Source: Burkholderia sp. Ax-1719 (GTDB taxonomy: Bacteria > Pseudomonadota > Gammaproteobacteria > Burkholderiales > Burkholderiaceae). From it: 64,000 nt of DNA. The notes beneath the pieces were generated by a model. It saw only the letters and a program-made list of their open reading frames with translations. It made no database searches and had not been told where the DNA came from. The DNA lies in NCBI RefSeq assembly GCF_011753055.1, contig NZ_VWWJ01000009.1, positions 124,001 through 188,000 of the forward strand. Direction: 5' to 3'. Below, piece by piece: positions 1-8,790 of the stretch (positions are counted from its first letter, which is position 1; every line of letters starts with the position of its first letter). The translations under genes and the position numbers were made by a program.

Positions 1-1
1 C

Positions 2-544
2 GAGAGCTATCTCGACACCATCGACACGATTCTTCAGCAGTTCATGGACTATGCGGGCAGCGGTGAGCGCGAAGCGCCGCAACCCGGCGACCTCAATGCG
101 CTAGCGGGGCAGCTTGTCGCCGATTTTGCGGGACTCGGGCACGAATTTGATTTCGAGGAAAACACGCTGCCGGTGTTCGCGTTCCGGCCCGTTGCCGTGA
201 TGCGTCTGCTGATGAACCTGATGCAGAACGCCGTGGTGTACGGGCGCACCGATCTGTCGATCCGTACATGGCAAGAGGACGGCTGTGCCTGTGTGGCCGT
301 GCGCGATCGCGGCAACGGCATTCGCGCCGAAGAACTGGAACGCCTCAAATTGCCGTTCAGCCGGGGCAATAACGCGCGCGGGCATTCGGGCGGCACGGGA
401 CTCGGCCTCGCAATCGTCGACAGAATCGCGCGTCAGCAAGGAGGTTCGCTAACCTTCCTGGACCGCGAAGGCGGCGGTATCGAAGCCGTGGTGAAACTGT
501 CGCTGAACCCTCCCCCGTTTCCCGGCGCGGCCCCGCGCACGTGA
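2..544 (+). CDS. Sensor histidine kinase, C-terminal part (5' end outside window)
   Basis: The reading frame is already open at the window edge, so only the last 180 residues are seen. It starts in what looks like the second helix of the dimerisation domain and continues through a complete HATPase_c domain. The N box (NLMQNAVVYG), G1 box (DRGNGI), F-box-like FSRGNN and G2 box (GGTGLGLAIV) are all present, so the kinase should bind ATP. The arrangement is that of EnvZ/RstB-type kinases that pair with OmpR-family regulators. The cognate regulator is presumably upstream, outside the window. The ATP lid is short, as in EnvZ. Downstream there is a gap of about 180 bases before a separately transcribed lipoprotein gene. 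Confidence 0.88.
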   Translation, partial: ESYLDTIDTILQQFMDYAGSGEREAPQPGDLNALAGQLVADFAGLGHEFDFEENTLPVFAFRPVAVMRLLMNLMQNAVVYGRTDLSIRTWQEDGCACVAVRDRGNGIRAEELERLKLPFSRGNNARGHSGGTGLGLAIVDRIARQQGGSLTFLDREGGGIEAVVKLSLNPPPFPGAAPRT

Positions 545-727
545 CATAGATCGACATACTTTGGGTGTGGCATAAGCACGCGCCTGATCTCATACTTGCG
601 CCTGTGCTGAGGGACGCGAGCCGCCAAAAAGACCAGGCGCAGCGACCTGCCAGCTTTCATGAACCCACTTCGATATTTCGGCATCCTGATCGATGCGAAC
701 GTGTCGAAGACAGTCAGGCGATACACC

Positions 728-1489
728 ATGACCACGCTTTTCCACGCTCTCATCAACAAGTCCAAACGCTTCGCAGGCGCTGTGCTGCTGGCGGGATCGC
801 TGCTCACTTCCGGTTGCGCATCGGCGGCAAATTCGCTGCAGGCCGCGGGGCCGCTTCCGCAAGTGCAGGCAGAGGTGATTTATGTGTCGGCCTTCGAAAT
901 TTCACCCGATATCGTAAAGCTCGACAGCGGTATGGCCCAGAAGCTCAAAGCAATGACAAGCGGCGAATCGTCTGCGCAACAACAGCAGCAGGCCGCGCTA
1001 GCCGCCCGCGAAAAACTCGCCGACGACATCGTTGCGCAGCTTAAAAAACAGGGCTTGCCTGCCGTGCGCGTCGATGGTCCTGTCCCTGCCGGGCGCGCCG
1101 CTATCGTGGTGGAAGGCCGCATCGATACGATCGACGCGGGCAGCCGTCGCCGCCGCTTGCTGATTGGCCTGGGCGCGGGCAAGAGCGAAGTGGGCGCGAC
1201 CATCGCCGTGACCTACGTGCCCGCCAACGGCGCGCCGCAAGCACTCGTCACCTTCCAGGCGAATGCCGATAGCGGCCATATGCCTGGCGTCGCCGAAACA
1301 GCCGGTGTGGGCGCGGCCGCGGGTCATGTGGCGATGTCGGCCGCAGCGGGTGCAGGCGTGCATGGCGCGTCGGAAGCCAGGAACGACACGATTTCCTCCG
1401 ATGCGGGCAAGCTCGCGAAATCGATTGCCAAACAGCTTGCGCAAGCGGCAACGCAGAACGGCTGGGTGCCGGTCAGCAAGGCGGGATAA
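728..1489 (+). CDS. DUF4410-like lipoprotein
   Basis: This is a predicted 253-residue lipoprotein. The chosen ATG gives a basic N-terminus, a hydrophobic stretch and a lipobox (LLTSGC), so the mature protein should be lipid-anchored. An in-frame upstream ATG at 659 would put about 23 extra residues before the signal sequence and is less likely. The mature part has a Gln-rich segment, an Ala/Gly-rich middle and repeated hydrophobic strands (VVVEGRID, IAVTYVP) of the kind seen in DUF4410 proteins. The fold assignment is from general pattern only. It appears monocistronic and ends in a strong hairpin terminator. Function is unknown; an envelope role is inferred. Confidence 0.75.
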   Translation: MTTLFHALINKSKRFAGAVLLAGSLLTSGCASAANSLQAAGPLPQVQAEVIYVSAFEISPDIVKLDSGMAQKLKAMTSGESSAQQQQQAALAAREKLADDIVAQLKKQGLPAVRVDGPVPAGRAAIVVEGRIDTIDAGSRRRRLLIGLGAGKSEVGATIAVTYVPANGAPQALVTFQANADSGHMPGVAETAGVGAAAGHVAMSAAAGAGVHGASEARNDTISSDAGKLAKSIAKQLAQAATQNGWVPVSKAG

Positions 1490-1507
1490 TTGCGGCGCCA
1501 GGCGCGT

Positions 1508-1556
1508 CAAAAAGCACAGCGGCGATGCCTTTCGATGCATCGCCGCTTTGGCTTTT
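1508..1556. terminator. Bidirectional rho-independent terminator
   Basis: An 11-bp perfect stem (AGCGGCGATGC with GCATCGCCGCT, 1518-1547) has an 8-base loop. T-rich tracts follow on both strands. It separates the lipoprotein gene (+) from the convergent D-lactate dehydrogenase gene (-) and can serve both. Confidence 0.85.
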
Positions 1557-1566
1557 AGCGCGGCCT

Positions 1567-3324
1567 TTACTGCGCCGTCTCGCGATAGTGCGCGAACTTC
1601 GACGTCTGCCCAATGCCAGGATTAAAGCAATTGCACGGATCGAGTTGTTCGTAAAACTGTTTCAGCGCAGGCTTCGCGTGATACAGATGGCCGACGTTGT
1701 GTTCGGCGGGGTATTCAGCGCCGCGTGCGTCCAGCAGTTTCCACATTTCATGCTCCAGCGCGAGGCAATCGTTGCCCTTGCGCACGATGTAGTCCTGATG
1801 GAACACGTGACACAGGAAATGCCCGTAATAAAGCTTGATGGCGATGGGACGCTCGACGGCTTCGGGCAATGTCTCGAACCATTCGCGGTCGTTGCGCCGC
1901 AAGGCAATATCGAGCGCAACGATATCCTCCACTTCGTCGCCATGCACGGCGCGGTAACGCACGGCAGCGCCCGCTGCCGCGAAGCGGTGCAGAAACGCTT
2001 TCGTGCCCTCTTCTGCGGTGCATTCGAAGAAGTCGCCGCTCGCCTGAGCGAAATAGCGTTTGAGATAGTTGCGCGTTTCGTCCACGGTATCGGCGGAGAC
2101 CTTGAGCATCAAATGATGCTCGTAACGCTCGCGGTAATCTTTGAGCCGCGCGGGCAGATGGCCCGGAAACAGATGACTCACCGCCTGCATCACCCGGTCG
2201 GTCAGATGCGCGGGCAGAAATGAAAAGCGCTCGAAAAAAGCATCGAAACGGCTCTTGAGCGCAAAGAGCCCTGGCAGACGCTGCGTACCCAGATGCTGGA
2301 TCAGCAGGAACATATCCTTGCCATAGCGCTCGGCGATATCAAAAGCGTCTCGATGCAGATATTCGCCCGCAATCGGCAGGCTCGACAGTTCGCTCAACAG
2401 AAAGCGGCGCACGTCGGTGAGTTCGGACGTGGCGTTGGTGCCGATATAGAACACCTTCGCGCCCTGCTCGATCGGGAAGGTGTCGAGCCGCACCGCGAAC
2501 ACCATCACCTTGCCCGCCGACCCAGAAGCCTCGTGCAGACGCAGTGGATCGGCGTTGTAGCGTGCGGGCGTGGCGGCGTCCACGTCGCGCACGTGTTCGG
2601 CGTAATGGCGGTCGGAAGCCGCGCCCGCATCGTGGCGGATATCGGCGGCGGGCAACTCGCCGCGATCGAGGCGCGCGAGAATCTGCTCGGGCGTTTCGCC
2701 TAGCTGGATTCCCAGATGATTGACGAGGCTGAGTTCGCCTTGCGCATTGACCTGTGCGTAGACGGTCATTTCCGTATAAGCCGGCCCGCGCCGCACCAAC
2801 GCGCCGCCCGAGTTATTGCAGATGCCGCCCACCACCGACGCGCCAATACACGATGAGCCGATCACCGAATGCGGTTCGCGGCCCAGCGGCTTGAGCGTCT
2901 GCTCCAGTTGATCGAGCGTCGCGCCCGGCAGGCACACCACCTGTTTGCCTTCGTCGATGACATAAACGGTGCGCATGCGCGTCATGCTCACGATCACGAC
3001 ATCGCGATCGTAGTCGTCGCCATCGGGCGTCGAGCCGCCGGTCAGGCCCGTATTCGAGGCCTGAGAAATGACGACGGCGTTCGCGGCCACGCAGGCCTGC
3101 AACACCTTCCATTGCTCGACCAGCGAGCCAGGGCGCACAACCGCCGCCACCTTACCTTCGCCGAAGCGGAAACCCTTGCGGTAACGGCGCGTGGCTTCGT
3201 CGCCGGTGAGCACATAGCGTTGACCGACGATGGATTGCAGCGAGGCGACGAGCGAGGCTCGCCCTTCGTGCCCATTGCGCCCGGTTGCGCTGGACGATGC
3301 GGGGCGTTGGGGGACGGTGGACAT
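1567..3324 (-). CDS. dld: Quinone-dependent D-lactate dehydrogenase
   Basis: This 585-residue FAD flavoprotein oxidises D-lactate to pyruvate and passes electrons to the quinone pool at the inner membrane. The N-terminal half carries a VAO/PCMH-type FAD-binding domain (SNTGLTGGSTP, SSCIGASVVGGICNNSGG). The C-terminal half matches the membrane-binding and cap domains of Escherichia coli Dld, with AEHNVGHLYHA and a terminal CNCFNPGIGQTSK segment. The length is close to E. coli Dld (571). The ATG start fits a short non-conserved leader. It lies downstream of a LysR regulator and a GntP-family permease on the same strand, which suggests hydroxy-acid use. A bidirectional terminator follows. Confidence 0.93.
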   Translation of the reverse strand: MSTVPQRPASSSATGRNGHEGRASLVASLQSIVGQRYVLTGDEATRRYRKGFRFGEGKVAAVVRPGSLVEQWKVLQACVAANAVVISQASNTGLTGGSTPDGDDYDRDVVIVSMTRMRTVYVIDEGKQVVCLPGATLDQLEQTLKPLGREPHSVIGSSCIGASVVGGICNNSGGALVRRGPAYTEMTVYAQVNAQGELSLVNHLGIQLGETPEQILARLDRGELPAADIRHDAGAASDRHYAEHVRDVDAATPARYNADPLRLHEASGSAGKVMVFAVRLDTFPIEQGAKVFYIGTNATSELTDVRRFLLSELSSLPIAGEYLHRDAFDIAERYGKDMFLLIQHLGTQRLPGLFALKSRFDAFFERFSFLPAHLTDRVMQAVSHLFPGHLPARLKDYRERYEHHLMLKVSADTVDETRNYLKRYFAQASGDFFECTAEEGTKAFLHRFAAAGAAVRYRAVHGDEVEDIVALDIALRRNDREWFETLPEAVERPIAIKLYYGHFLCHVFHQDYIVRKGNDCLALEHEMWKLLDARGAEYPAEHNVGHLYHAKPALKQFYEQLDPCNCFNPGIGQTSKFAHYRETAQ

Positions 3325-3450
3325 ACGAACGGCTCCAGGGGAAAGCAGATGCGAATACAGCTAGGATAATTTGTCGCACCCGCCCAAGTCCAATACCGTG
3401 TTTGCGTCGATCAAGACGAAAAAGATATCAATCGAACTGCAACGGCCAAC

Positions 3451-4350
3451 TCACCCGGCCGCCGCATGCCGCGCGGTATCGCGCAGGATACGCACGAAGT
3501 TCTGCACGGTTGGCGCGCGTTCGCGTGGCCGGTGCACCAATGCGATGGTCGTGTGCAGCGAGCCGCCCTTGAGCGCGTGATACGTCACGCCTTTAGCCTG
3601 AATCTGCCGCATTGAAGAGGGAATCAGCGTGACGCCGAAGCCCGCCGCCGCCATGTTGACGGTCGAGGAAATCTGCGGCGACTCCATGCTGATGACGGGA
3701 TTGAAGCCGGACGCCCGGCACGCGCTGATGATCGAATCGTAGAGATCGGGGCCAATCGGGCGCGGAAACAGGATCAGCGGATCGCCCACAAGATCGGCCA
3801 GATCCAGGCTGCGGCGGCGCGCGAGCCGATGGCGCGGCGGCAGCACGGCCAGCACATCCTCTTCGACCAGCGGCTGCGTTTCCAGCCCCCGGCAATCGAG
3901 CGGCAATCGCACGAATGCGGCGTCCACGCGCGCTTCGCTCACGCGTTCGAGCAGCACCGAACTATTGCTCTCCTCGCAGCCAATCGCCACGCCGGGATAC
4001 GCCGTGCGATAACGCTGCAGCAGCGTGGCCACGAGCGGATGGAACACCGTCGAACCCGCAAAACCCAGATTGAGCCGCCCGGTTTCGCCGCGCCCGGCGT
4101 TCTGCGCTTCGGCCAGCGCCAGATCGGCGTCCTCGACGATGCGCAGCGCGCGCTCGCGAAAAAGCCGTCCCGTCTCGGTCAGTTCGACGTGGCGCGAGTG
4201 GCGCACGAACAGCCGGGTGCCGACTTCCTTTTCGAGCTTGAGAATCTGTTGGCTCAAGGGCGGCTGCGCAATGCCGAGCACGCGCGCGGCCTCGCTGAAA
4301 TGCAGATGCTCCGCAACGGCAAGAAAGTAACGTAGCTGGCGCAGTTCCAT
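3451..4350 (-). CDS. LysR-family transcriptional regulator
   Basis: A 299-residue LysR regulator. Residues 1-60 form the winged HTH (FSEAARVLGIAQPPLSQQI), followed by a linker helix and a PBP2-type effector-binding domain. The N-terminal motif MELRQLRYF and the GFAGS strand resemble the BenM/CatM/CbnR subgroup. It sits between the GntP permease gene (81 bp upstream, same strand) and dld (126 bp downstream), so it is the likely regulator of one or both. I cannot identify the inducer. The ATG start has only a weak ribosome-binding site. Confidence 0.9.
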   Translation of the reverse strand: MELRQLRYFLAVAEHLHFSEAARVLGIAQPPLSQQILKLEKEVGTRLFVRHSRHVELTETGRLFRERALRIVEDADLALAEAQNAGRGETGRLNLGFAGSTVFHPLVATLLQRYRTAYPGVAIGCEESNSSVLLERVSEARVDAAFVRLPLDCRGLETQPLVEEDVLAVLPPRHRLARRRSLDLADLVGDPLILFPRPIGPDLYDSIISACRASGFNPVISMESPQISSTVNMAAAGFGVTLIPSSMRQIQAKGVTYHALKGGSLHTTIALVHRPRERAPTVQNFVRILRDTARHAAAG

Positions 4351-4430
4351 ATGTATTTCGTCTTGATTCGATGCGCGCAGTGTGAACCGGAAAGTTGCAC
4401 GCGTCTATCAGCCGAATGGCGCAGGCGCCG

Positions 4431-5921
4431 TCAGAAACTGCCGAATAGCGAGCCGAGCACGATGACCACGGCAAGCGCGAGAATCGCGCCCAGAATGCTC
4501 ACGACCACGAGGTCGCGATAGCTTTCGCGATGCGTCGAGCCGCACACGGCCAGCAACGTCACCACCGCGCCGTTGTGTGGCAGGCTGTCGAGCGTGCCCG
4601 ACGACATCACGGCAACGCGATGCAGCAGCGCCGGATCGATATGGTGCTGCGCGGCCAGTTGCATATAGGTGCCGCCAAGCGCATCGAGCGCGATGGTAAG
4701 ACCGCCCGACGCCGACCCCGTGAGTCCCGCAAGCAGATTGGTCGCCACCGCGAGCGACACCAGCGGGCCGCCACCCATGCCGAGCACCCAGTCGCGCACG
4801 ACCTCGAACGCGGGCAGCGCGGCAATCACCGCGCCGTAGCCCACGAGACTGCCAACGCTCAACACCGGCAGCACCGCGGCGTTCGCACCGGCATCGACGC
4901 TTTCGCGCAGCGCGCCCAGGCGTCCCCGATTCAGCGCGACGAGCACGATGATGCCCAGCGCCAGCGCCACCGAAACGCCCCACACGCCCGAAACCGCGTG
5001 CAGCGTCGTCGCGCCCCAGCGCGGCTCGGCGAGATACGTGGCGTCGATGCGCGGAAACACCACCACATTCATCACGAAGTTCATCGCCACCACGACCGCG
5101 AGCGGTGCAAGCGCGACCCACGGCGGCGGCGCGCCAGCGTAGTCGGAAGCGTCGGCGCCGCTGTCGATTTCGGCGGGATCGAAGGTTTGAGCGACACTCG
5201 CGCGTTCGCGTACGAGCGCAGACTTGCCGCGCGTATCGTCGTCGGCGCCGCCGCCCGCCGGTTCGACAAAACCTTCGCCGTTGCGTCGCGCCGCCGCTGC
5301 GGCGCGGCCCAGCCACCACAGTCCGAAACCCGCCATCACGATCGTCGCGACGATGCCCAGACCCGGCGCGGCAAACGGCGTCGTGCCGAAAAACGGCATG
5401 GGGATGGCGTTTTGCAGCGCAGGCGTGCCGGGCAACGCCGACATCGTGAACGTGGCGGTGCCGAGCATGATCGCAGCGGGCATCAGGCGGCGTGGGATAT
5501 TGGCGGAACGGAACAACGCCTGCGCCATCGGCGCGAGTACGAAGAAGGCCACGAACAGGCTGACGCCACCGTAGGTCACGAGCGCGCCGCCCAGCACCAC
5601 TGCTGCAAGCGCGTGGCGCGTGCCCAGGCGATCGATCATGAACTGCGCAACAGCGTCCACCGAGCCGCTGTCTTCCATCAGCTTGCCGAACAGCGAGCCC
5701 AGCAGAAACAGCGGAAAGAACTGCGCGAGAAAGCGGCCCGTGGCGGGCATGAAGGTCTGCGTCCAGTGCGCGAGCGTCGGCTCGCCGGAGATCAGCGCGG
5801 CCAACATTGCGCATAGCGGTGCGAGCAACAGCACGCTCCAGCCGCGGTACGCGAGCCAGATGAGCAACGCGAGGCTCGCGAGCATCCCCATGAGGCCGAG
5901 CGCCAACGTGCCCCCGCTCAT
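4431..5921 (-). CDS. GntP-family organic acid permease
   Basis: This is a 496-residue integral membrane protein of the GntP/gluconate:H+ symporter family. The hydrophobic segments run the full length. Family-like features include FPLFLLGSLFGKLMEDSG near residue 75 and a glycine-rich C-terminal part (GLTGSASGGLTIALDALGG). A charged cytoplasmic loop sits near residues 210-270. I chose the ATG at 5921 because GAGGTG precedes it by a good distance; an upstream alternative codon at 5945 lacks this. It is the first gene of a same-strand set with a LysR regulator and dld. D-lactate, gluconate or a related hydroxy acid are possible substrates, but the sequence does not decide. Confidence 0.88.
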   Translation of the reverse strand: MSGGTLALGLMGMLASLALLIWLAYRGWSVLLLAPLCAMLAALISGEPTLAHWTQTFMPATGRFLAQFFPLFLLGSLFGKLMEDSGSVDAVAQFMIDRLGTRHALAAVVLGGALVTYGGVSLFVAFFVLAPMAQALFRSANIPRRLMPAAIMLGTATFTMSALPGTPALQNAIPMPFFGTTPFAAPGLGIVATIVMAGFGLWWLGRAAAAARRNGEGFVEPAGGGADDDTRGKSALVRERASVAQTFDPAEIDSGADASDYAGAPPPWVALAPLAVVVAMNFVMNVVVFPRIDATYLAEPRWGATTLHAVSGVWGVSVALALGIIVLVALNRGRLGALRESVDAGANAAVLPVLSVGSLVGYGAVIAALPAFEVVRDWVLGMGGGPLVSLAVATNLLAGLTGSASGGLTIALDALGGTYMQLAAQHHIDPALLHRVAVMSSGTLDSLPHNGAVVTLLAVCGSTHRESYRDLVVVSILGAILALAVVIVLGSLFGSF

Positions 5922-6144
5922 CGGTTCACCTCGCGGGTTGCACACCAGGGCGATGCAATGCGGATTGCGCTAGACGTCGTGTCGCGTACGGCGGGCATGG
6001 CGGCTCCGTGGTGACAGGGGTCATCGACCAGCCGCGAGATTACAGGAAAACCCGAATACGGCACGCGCGAGTGCCGCAGGTGCACGCAGATTGCGTTTGA
6101 TAGACTGGGCTTTCCGTTCTTTGTCTCGCCGTCATTGCGCTGGA

Positions 6145-6765
6145 ATGTCCGCTGCTGTGTCGAACGCCCTCTCCCTTCCCGCTTTATTGACCGAAATCCG
6201 CGCCTGCCAGGCGTGCGCGCACGCGCTGCCGCTCGGCGCGCGTCCGGTGCTGCAAGCCAGTGCGAGTTCGCGTCTGTTGATCGTCGGCCAGGCGCCGGGC
6301 GCGAAGGTGCATGCGTCCGGTATTCCGTGGGACGACGCCAGCGGCAAGCGGCTGCGCGCATGGCTGGGCATCGAACCCGATGTGTTTTACGACGCTGCAC
6401 GGGTCGCCCTCGTGCCGATGGGCTTCTGCTATCCCGGCCGTGGCAGCGGCGGCGACAACCCGCCGCGTCCCGAATGCGCGGCGCTGTGGCACGAACGTCT
6501 TTTTGCGAGCTTGCCCGACGTGTGGCTGACGCTGCTGGTCGGCCAGTATGCACAGCGCTATGTGCTGGGCGAGCGACGCAGGGCCACGCTGACCGAAACC
6601 GTCGAGGCGTGGCGCGAATACGGGCCTGGCATCGTGCCGCTGCCGCATCCCTCGCCGCGCAATCAGGCGTGGGTCAAGCGTCATCCGTGGTTCGATCAGG
6701 ACGTGCTGCCGGTGCTGCGCGAACGCGTCGCCAGAGCGCTGTATGCAAACGACAAGGAGAAATAA
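6145..6765 (+). CDS. Uracil-DNA glycosylase superfamily protein
   Basis: A 206-residue protein of the uracil-DNA glycosylase superfamily, whose members remove uracil or related lesions from DNA. The first motif (VGQAPG, about residues 48-53) and second motif (PHPSPRN, near residue 167) are in the expected places. An N-terminal CxxC pair (CQACAHALPLG) resembles the start of the iron-sulfur UDG types. I do not see the full four-cysteine set, so it belongs to a related single-domain branch. The ATG at 6145 is preferred over codons upstream. The next gene starts 4 bases after its stop, so the two are cotranscribed. Confidence 0.82.
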   Translation: MSAAVSNALSLPALLTEIRACQACAHALPLGARPVLQASASSRLLIVGQAPGAKVHASGIPWDDASGKRLRAWLGIEPDVFYDAARVALVPMGFCYPGRGSGGDNPPRPECAALWHERLFASLPDVWLTLLVGQYAQRYVLGERRRATLTETVEAWREYGPGIVPLPHPSPRNQAWVKRHPWFDQDVLPVLRERVARALYANDKEK

Positions 6766-6768
6766 GCG

Positions 6769-7188
6769 ATGAGCACAGCGAAGATCGCGATCCAGCGCGT
6801 CTACGAGCCGCTACCGGAAAACGGAGAAACCTGCTTTCTGGTCGATCGTCTGTGGCCGCGCGGCATGCGTAAGGAACGGCTCGCCGGCGTTACGTGGGCC
6901 AAGGATGTGGCGCCCAGCACGGCGTTGCGGCAGTGGTTTCATGCGAGCGAACACGATCCGGCGCAGTGGGACACATTCGAGCGGCGCTATCTGGAAGAAC
7001 TGGATGCGAACCCTGCTGCGTGGACACCGCTCGTCGAAGCGAGCCACGCAGGCCCGATCGTGCTGCTCTACGGCTCGCACGACGCCGAACACAATCACGC
7101 CATCGTGTTGCGCGATTACCTGCTGAAAAAGCGGCGCCACAAGTCAAGCTGCGGTAGCGCCGCTTCACAGACGCATCAGAACAGATAA
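6769..7188 (+). CDS. DUF488 family protein (YeaO-like)
   Basis: A 139-residue DUF488 protein. The hallmark VDRLWPRGMRKERL lies near residue 25, with LLYGSHDAEHNHAIVL near residue 110; both match the YeaO branch. The biochemical function of the family is unknown. It starts 4 bases after the uracil-DNA glycosylase gene, with AAGGAG overlapping the end of that gene, so the two form an operon. Its last 13 bases overlap the 3' end of the convergent permease gene. Confidence 0.87.
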   Translation: MSTAKIAIQRVYEPLPENGETCFLVDRLWPRGMRKERLAGVTWAKDVAPSTALRQWFHASEHDPAQWDTFERRYLEELDANPAAWTPLVEASHAGPIVLLYGSHDAEHNHAIVLRDYLLKKRRHKSSCGSAASQTHQNR

Positions 7189-8498
7189 AGCCCGGCGATA
7201 AACACCACGCCCGAGAACAGCAGCGTGGTCACGCAATAGCCCATGATGTCGCGCACGCCCAGGCCCGCAATCGCGAGTGCGGGCAGCGCCCAGAACGGCT
7301 GCGCCATATTGGTCCACGCCTCGCCGTAAGCAATCGCCATCGCTGATTTGCCGAGATCCGCGCCCAGCGCCTGCGCCGCGGGCATCACGAACGGCCCCTG
7401 CACGACCCAGTGGCCGCCGCCCGAAGGCACCGCGAAGTTGATCACCGCCGAACTCAGGAACGCGAGCAGCGGGAACGTGTGCACATTGGCGATATCGACG
7501 AACCATTTGGTGATGACGCCCGCAAGGCCCGAATGGTCCATCAGCGCCTGAATCCCCGCGTAGAACGGGAACTGGATCATGATGCCCGACGCGCCCCTGG
7601 CCGCGCCCGCGACCGCACGCGCATAGGCCATCGGCGTCTTGTGCAGCACCAGACCGGCGGCAAGGAACACCAGATTCACGGTGTCGATATCGAGCGCGAA
7701 GCCCTTGGTGTGGAAGCGGACGCCGAGGAACACCGCGCACAGCGCCGCGACCAGCAGCGAGAGGAAACGGCTTTCTTCGATGCGTTCGGCGAATGTCGCG
7801 TCCGGACCGAGCTTGCGCTCGACCGTGGGCGGGTCTTCGAGCAGCGCAGGATCGACCGAGACGACGTCTTCGGGCTTCGGCATCATCAGGCGCACGAGGA
7901 TCGGCAGCAGCACGATCAGGGCGATCGTGATGAAGGCGTTATAGCCCGTGAAAATGGTCTGCGAGACGGGAATCAGGCCGATGGTCTTTTCCATCGGATT
8001 GCCCTTGGTGGCCGCCACCAGCGGCACCGAACCGGAAAGGCCGCCGTGCCACGTCAGAAAACCCATGTACGCGGCCGCGACCAGCAGCCGGTAATCCGTG
8101 CCGCGCACGCGGCGCGCCACTTCGCGCGAAAACATCGCGCCGAGCACGAGGCCGAAGCCCCAGTTGATCGCGCAGGCCACCGCGCCCACGAAGGCCACCA
8201 GCATCACACCCTGGCCCGGCGTGCGTGCACAGCTTGCGAGCGCAACCAGCAGGCGTTTGACCGGTGCGGAACTGGCCAGCGCGTGTCCGGTGACGAGAAT
8301 CAGGACCATCTGCATCGCGAAAGCGAGCAGGTTCCAGAAGCCCGAGCCCCACATCATGATGAGCGCTTCGGGCGGCTGCGGCGTCAGCGCGAACGCCAGC
8401 ACGAAGGTCACGACAGTCAAAAGAATGGCGAAAATGAGCGGGTCCGGCAAAAACCGGTGCACCACGCCCGTGAAGAATCCCGCAATGCGTTGAATCAC
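7176..8498 (-). CDS. AtoE/TIGR00366-type short-chain fatty acid permease
   Basis: A 440-residue polytopic membrane protein of the short-chain fatty acid transporter family (AtoE). Its N-terminus (FLPDPLIFAILLT), GSGFWNLLAF near residue 52 and ALGADLGKSAMAIAYGEAWTNMAQPFW near the end are characteristic in layout; the last is quoted as two blocks, ALGADLGKSAM and AYGEAWTNMAQPFW. The start is a GTG, supported by AGGAG 6 bases upstream. No acetate CoA-transferase or acetoacetate genes are adjacent, so the substrate is inferred only from family. The gene converges on, and overlaps, the DUF488 gene. Confidence 0.88.
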   Translation of the reverse strand: MIQRIAGFFTGVVHRFLPDPLIFAILLTVVTFVLAFALTPQPPEALIMMWGSGFWNLLAFAMQMVLILVTGHALASSAPVKRLLVALASCARTPGQGVMLVAFVGAVACAINWGFGLVLGAMFSREVARRVRGTDYRLLVAAAYMGFLTWHGGLSGSVPLVAATKGNPMEKTIGLIPVSQTIFTGYNAFITIALIVLLPILVRLMMPKPEDVVSVDPALLEDPPTVERKLGPDATFAERIEESRFLSLLVAALCAVFLGVRFHTKGFALDIDTVNLVFLAAGLVLHKTPMAYARAVAGAARGASGIMIQFPFYAGIQALMDHSGLAGVITKWFVDIANVHTFPLLAFLSSAVINFAVPSGGGHWVVQGPFVMPAAQALGADLGKSAMAIAYGEAWTNMAQPFWALPALAIAGLGVRDIMGYCVTTLLFSGVVFIAGLYLF

Positions 8499-8553
8499 TT
8501 GTCTGCTCCTGGTCTTTCTGTCTTTCTGATATTTCTGCTTTGAATCCGGCTTC

Positions 8554-8572
8554 AGGCGTCCCGGGGACGCCT
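8554..8572. promoter_or_regulatory. Inverted repeat upstream of the AtoE-type gene
   Basis: AGGCGTCC and GGACGCCT form a perfect 8-bp inverted repeat with a 3-base centre, 56 bases upstream of the permease GTG. It could be an operator or a leader hairpin. No T-tract follows, so it is not a typical terminator. Confidence 0.3.
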
Positions 8573-8790
8573 ATGTGCCGAGCCGCGATTCTTGCACATC
8601 GCGCTTTTTTGCGTGTGACACGCCTCACCGCGCCGGACCGCATTCAAATCCCGAAATATTCCGTGTGCCATCGTGACCCGACGAAATCAGCCGTAATATG
8701 CGCAGCCGCGTCGAAAAAGACTTATCTGCTACCTTACTGGTTGATATCGCAATAAAAGTCACGAGGCAGTTCAACCACGGAGGAGCAGCA

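Noticed and set aside
4530..5816. 428-codon plus-strand frame opposite the GntP permease
   Set aside because: Arg/His-rich antisense shadow; the GntP frame has the transmembrane pattern and Shine-Dalgarno.
7176..7188. 13-base overlap of convergent DUF488 and permease genes as a regulatory overlap
   Set aside because: Short convergent stop overlaps are common in compact genomes; nothing else suggests regulation.
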